From Owenia fusiformis (taxonomy: Eukaryota > Annelida > Polychaeta > Sabellida > Oweniidae): DNA of 64,000 nt. The notes below the pieces were generated by a model. It was not told the DNA's origin. It was given only the letters and a program-made list of their open reading frames with translations, and made no database searches. The stretch's first letter is position 1, and each line of letters begins with the position of its first letter. Shown piece by piece: positions 61,238 to 64,000 of this stretch. The translations under genes were made by a program, and so were the position numbers. The stretch covers positions 40,395,366-40,459,365 of the forward strand of contig CAIIXF020000001.1 in NCBI GenBank assembly GCA_903813345.2, read 5' to 3'.

Positions 61238-64000
61238 CATTTAATCAAATCACTTGAACATTTCATGGTAGAAATAACAAGACAGTAGCTACCCTTTGCA
61301 TTCGTTTGACTTCCCTTCTTAAAAAGAGCTTCGTCTTGTAGTTTAACTAGACTCTGCACGCAGAGTAGACAGTAGCTGTAGTATTGTCTCCTTTTGGCAA
61401 AATCTACACCTATGACATGACATGACATCATACATTTGAAATTCTCCAGGAGACATGGACCAAATCCTTTAACTGGTCTTTGAGGACGGATGGACAGTTG
61501 TCAGAACAGACAGTTTCACTAAATTCCTACCCAGACTTCATTCATAGTAAGTCAAGGATACAAGGACCCATAATAAATGTTCATATTATTACAAAATAGC
61601 ATTTATTTTTGCATTACAGACTTAACCATGTAAGAATATATTATATGTAAAGGTTTGTCTCAAATGATTATATGTTCTATTATAACATAACATTCTCAAA
61701 CCAAGAAATAAATGAGCTAAAAATAAGCTATTTCTACTTCTCAAGTTAATTTATAGCCCCAAGTTCAGTAATCTTTACTGTGATGAAAAATGATGGTATA
61801 ATGATGATATAATAACTGAACCTATCACCAGCATGGCCAATGTGTCTTTCCTTAATAATGATAATTCAAAAACTATCACCATGGTTATTATAGACAAGAT
61901 GAAACAGGAGATGATGTTGTTATGAGCAATTTCCTCCAAGGAAAAACTGAAAGCCCAGGCATCCTGGCTGAACAAATTACAAGAATAGAGTCGAGAGCAA
62001 ACGAAAATTAACTCAGTAAATTGCTCGAAGAATTATTTTATTTGCTTACAAGTTAGAAGAAGTCTTGAAGACGCCAAATAAGGTTTTGTCGTTAAATAGC
62101 ACAAAGGCTGGACACAGTCTAATGTATTGTTGTCGACTAAGGAAATATTGACTTTGCTATAAAACAGATATGAGCAAGAAATGTCTATAAAAAATTGTTC
62201 TAAAAATGGGGGAGTTTAAATACCAACACAAACTAACATTTATCTATTCTTTGATCAAATATTAGAAACTCTGAAGGGAGTACAAAAGATCAGAGCTAAG
62301 CCCAACTGAAGTGCTCTAAGCATATTCTACGAAATAAAGAAATACATACTTTTAAGTATAAGTTGTTTAACATGAATCTATGATGCTTTTAGAAAACATT
62401 CTTCAACTTCATTAAAATCTACACAATTAAAGATCAGATTTCATTTGCATAAAAACAGATATTTTATAATTTTTGTTAGTAACATAGAAAATTATGCATA
62501 AGAAATTCCTTATCTTGATAAAAAAAACTTAAAATTCTATTTTGATTATTCATCAGTAAAATCTAACAATTCATAATCTTGATTTTAAAAATGTGTAAAG
62601 AATCACAATTTATATTCATAGCTTTTGCTGTCACCTCTTATAAACACAATAAATTATGTTCTAATTTTTTGTTTTAATAAATTTAATTAAAAGTCTTATC
62701 TTGACTATTGTTATAGCATCTCATGATCTCAAGACTCATTAAAATAAATAAACGCTCAAACAAAATTAATTTTTAATTACAAATATAAAAATAAATGAAG
62801 TAATAGTGTTTTTAACCTACAGATGTTTTTAATCTTAAAATTGACTGACGCAATTATTATCTATGTAAAATAGTACAAATTTACTTACACCTTTATGTGT
62901 AATTCATGAATATTTATACAGCAACTAACCTTGAAGAATATCACTGGAACTTGGTTCATTAAACTATCTCCTTTCATTGTTCATCACAGCTTTATATAAT
63001 CTTCACTCATAGTCACAATGTTCATAAAGTGTTCATTAAAATTCTCATTGAATGTTGAAGGTTGTACCATACATAGCAGTATCTATATGATATGAAATCA
63101 AGTTATTTTCATAATGTTAAATCACAAAATCACTTAAGTATTGCTTATAATTATGTAGTTTTCAAGAATTGTCATTTTACACAGTTGTTTTACATGCAAT
63201 ATGCTTTATACTCCCTAGGGATGTGGTTTTCTGTGACAACACTACAATACAAGATATAAATGTGAACAACTACACAATTCAGACTCTTAGAAATATAGGA
63301 AAACCTACTCAAAATACAAGCCCTATTACCCATAAACCTTAAATTGAGTCACATGTTTCATCATAACCAATCAAACAGGAGAAATTCTAAACAAATCCAG
63401 ATTTACCTGGGATATGTTTTGCAAAATGAGATTAATTTGCAGTGCCAAGGATTGTAGACAATTAAACTGAAAGAAAATCTCCGCAGACATTATGTACCAT
63501 TGATGCCACTATAGCCCATCATGTCCAATAACTCACATAAGCGCTTAATTCGCTGCCTTGAAATCATTTTCCTGAAGCAAAAATTACACAGTAAGACATA
63601 ATAACACCTTACGCTCTAGAATTACCTTTACTCAATAGAATACTTCAAAAAGAAAAATCTTCAATCCAAACTTCGAGCAATCTAGATTAGAAAACTAACG
63701 GAAAATTCATTGATCTCGATATCAAAAATAAAGAAAAGTCTTCGTTAAATTCAAACTAAGCATTGAAGCCCATTGAGAACTCAGCATTTCTTGAGCTCAT
63801 TCAGTGTTCAATTTGAATCAATGAAAATTCCACATAGTAAATCATGTAATTTTGCAACGTGAAACTAGTGATTGTCATAACAAGTTGAAGTTAATATGTT
63901 GGCTGAGGGCTCTCATTAGTTAGAAACTCCCACGATGTATAATTACTAAACTCCTTATGTAGTCATCATTTTTATGTTAAAAATAACAAAATGAATACAA

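Larger units (their letters stand above)
55824..64000. other. upstream flank of eya, no recognised gene
   Basis: The region is expected to hold the promoter and any 5' UTR exons, but I cannot place a transcription start. It contains a G-rich tract (55946-55975), a GC-richer stretch (56540-56760), a 639-bp transposon-like element (57061-57699), a dispersed repeat fragment (58990-59100) and a 24-bp minisatellite (61118-61237). No coding homology is seen. Confidence 0.55.

Noticed and set aside
61044-61257. Open frames with GGICDVLF repeats on one strand and HIPPNKTS repeats on the other
   Set aside because: A 24-bp minisatellite keeps all frames open. There are no splice or start signals and no homology.

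Overview
The window is eukaryotic nuclear DNA, AT-rich, with long GT-AG introns, many short terminal-inverted-repeat (TIR) elements and many minisatellites. The only gene I can identify is a complete eyes absent (Eya) gene on the minus strand. It runs from a start codon at 55823 down to a stop codon at 6366-6364, or an alternative stop at 6226-6224. The protein is very close to vertebrate and other bilaterian Eya proteins, so the host is most likely a marine invertebrate bilaterian (deuterostome or lophotrochozoan). I cannot name the species.

I read the gene by hand as 20 coding exons. The intron phases agree at all 19 junctions. The reconstructed coding sequence is 2040 nt, giving 679 residues. 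Residues 1-386 form the poorly conserved Ser/Thr/Tyr/Pro-rich transactivation half. This includes a sumoylation-type VKHE motif (120-123) and a Tyr-rich segment matching the vertebrate Eya domain 2 region. Residues 409-679 form the 271-residue Eya domain, a HAD-family protein tyrosine phosphatase and Six/Dachshund-binding module. Its WDLDET and GDGRDEE motifs are intact.

Layout in plus coordinates: 1-5500 holds no recognised gene, only repeats including a perfect-arm palindrome at 3269-3420. 5519-6444 holds the 3' end, with two tandem intact copies of the last coding exon and a weaker third candidate. 6887-12920 holds the catalytic-domain exons. 12921-20744 is a large intron with putative regulatory motifs. 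20745-27262 holds the linker and Tyr-rich exons. 29091-46975 holds small N-terminal exons, one with a 63-bp in-frame minisatellite spanning its splice donor. 46976-55777 is intron 1. 55824-64000 is upstream sequence with transposon remnants and no recognised gene.

The most unusual features are recent tandem duplications that include exon boundaries (exons 4, 17 and 20), several RFX X-box-like sites in and near the gene, and a family of short elements with CAGGCC ends and 5-bp target-site duplications.
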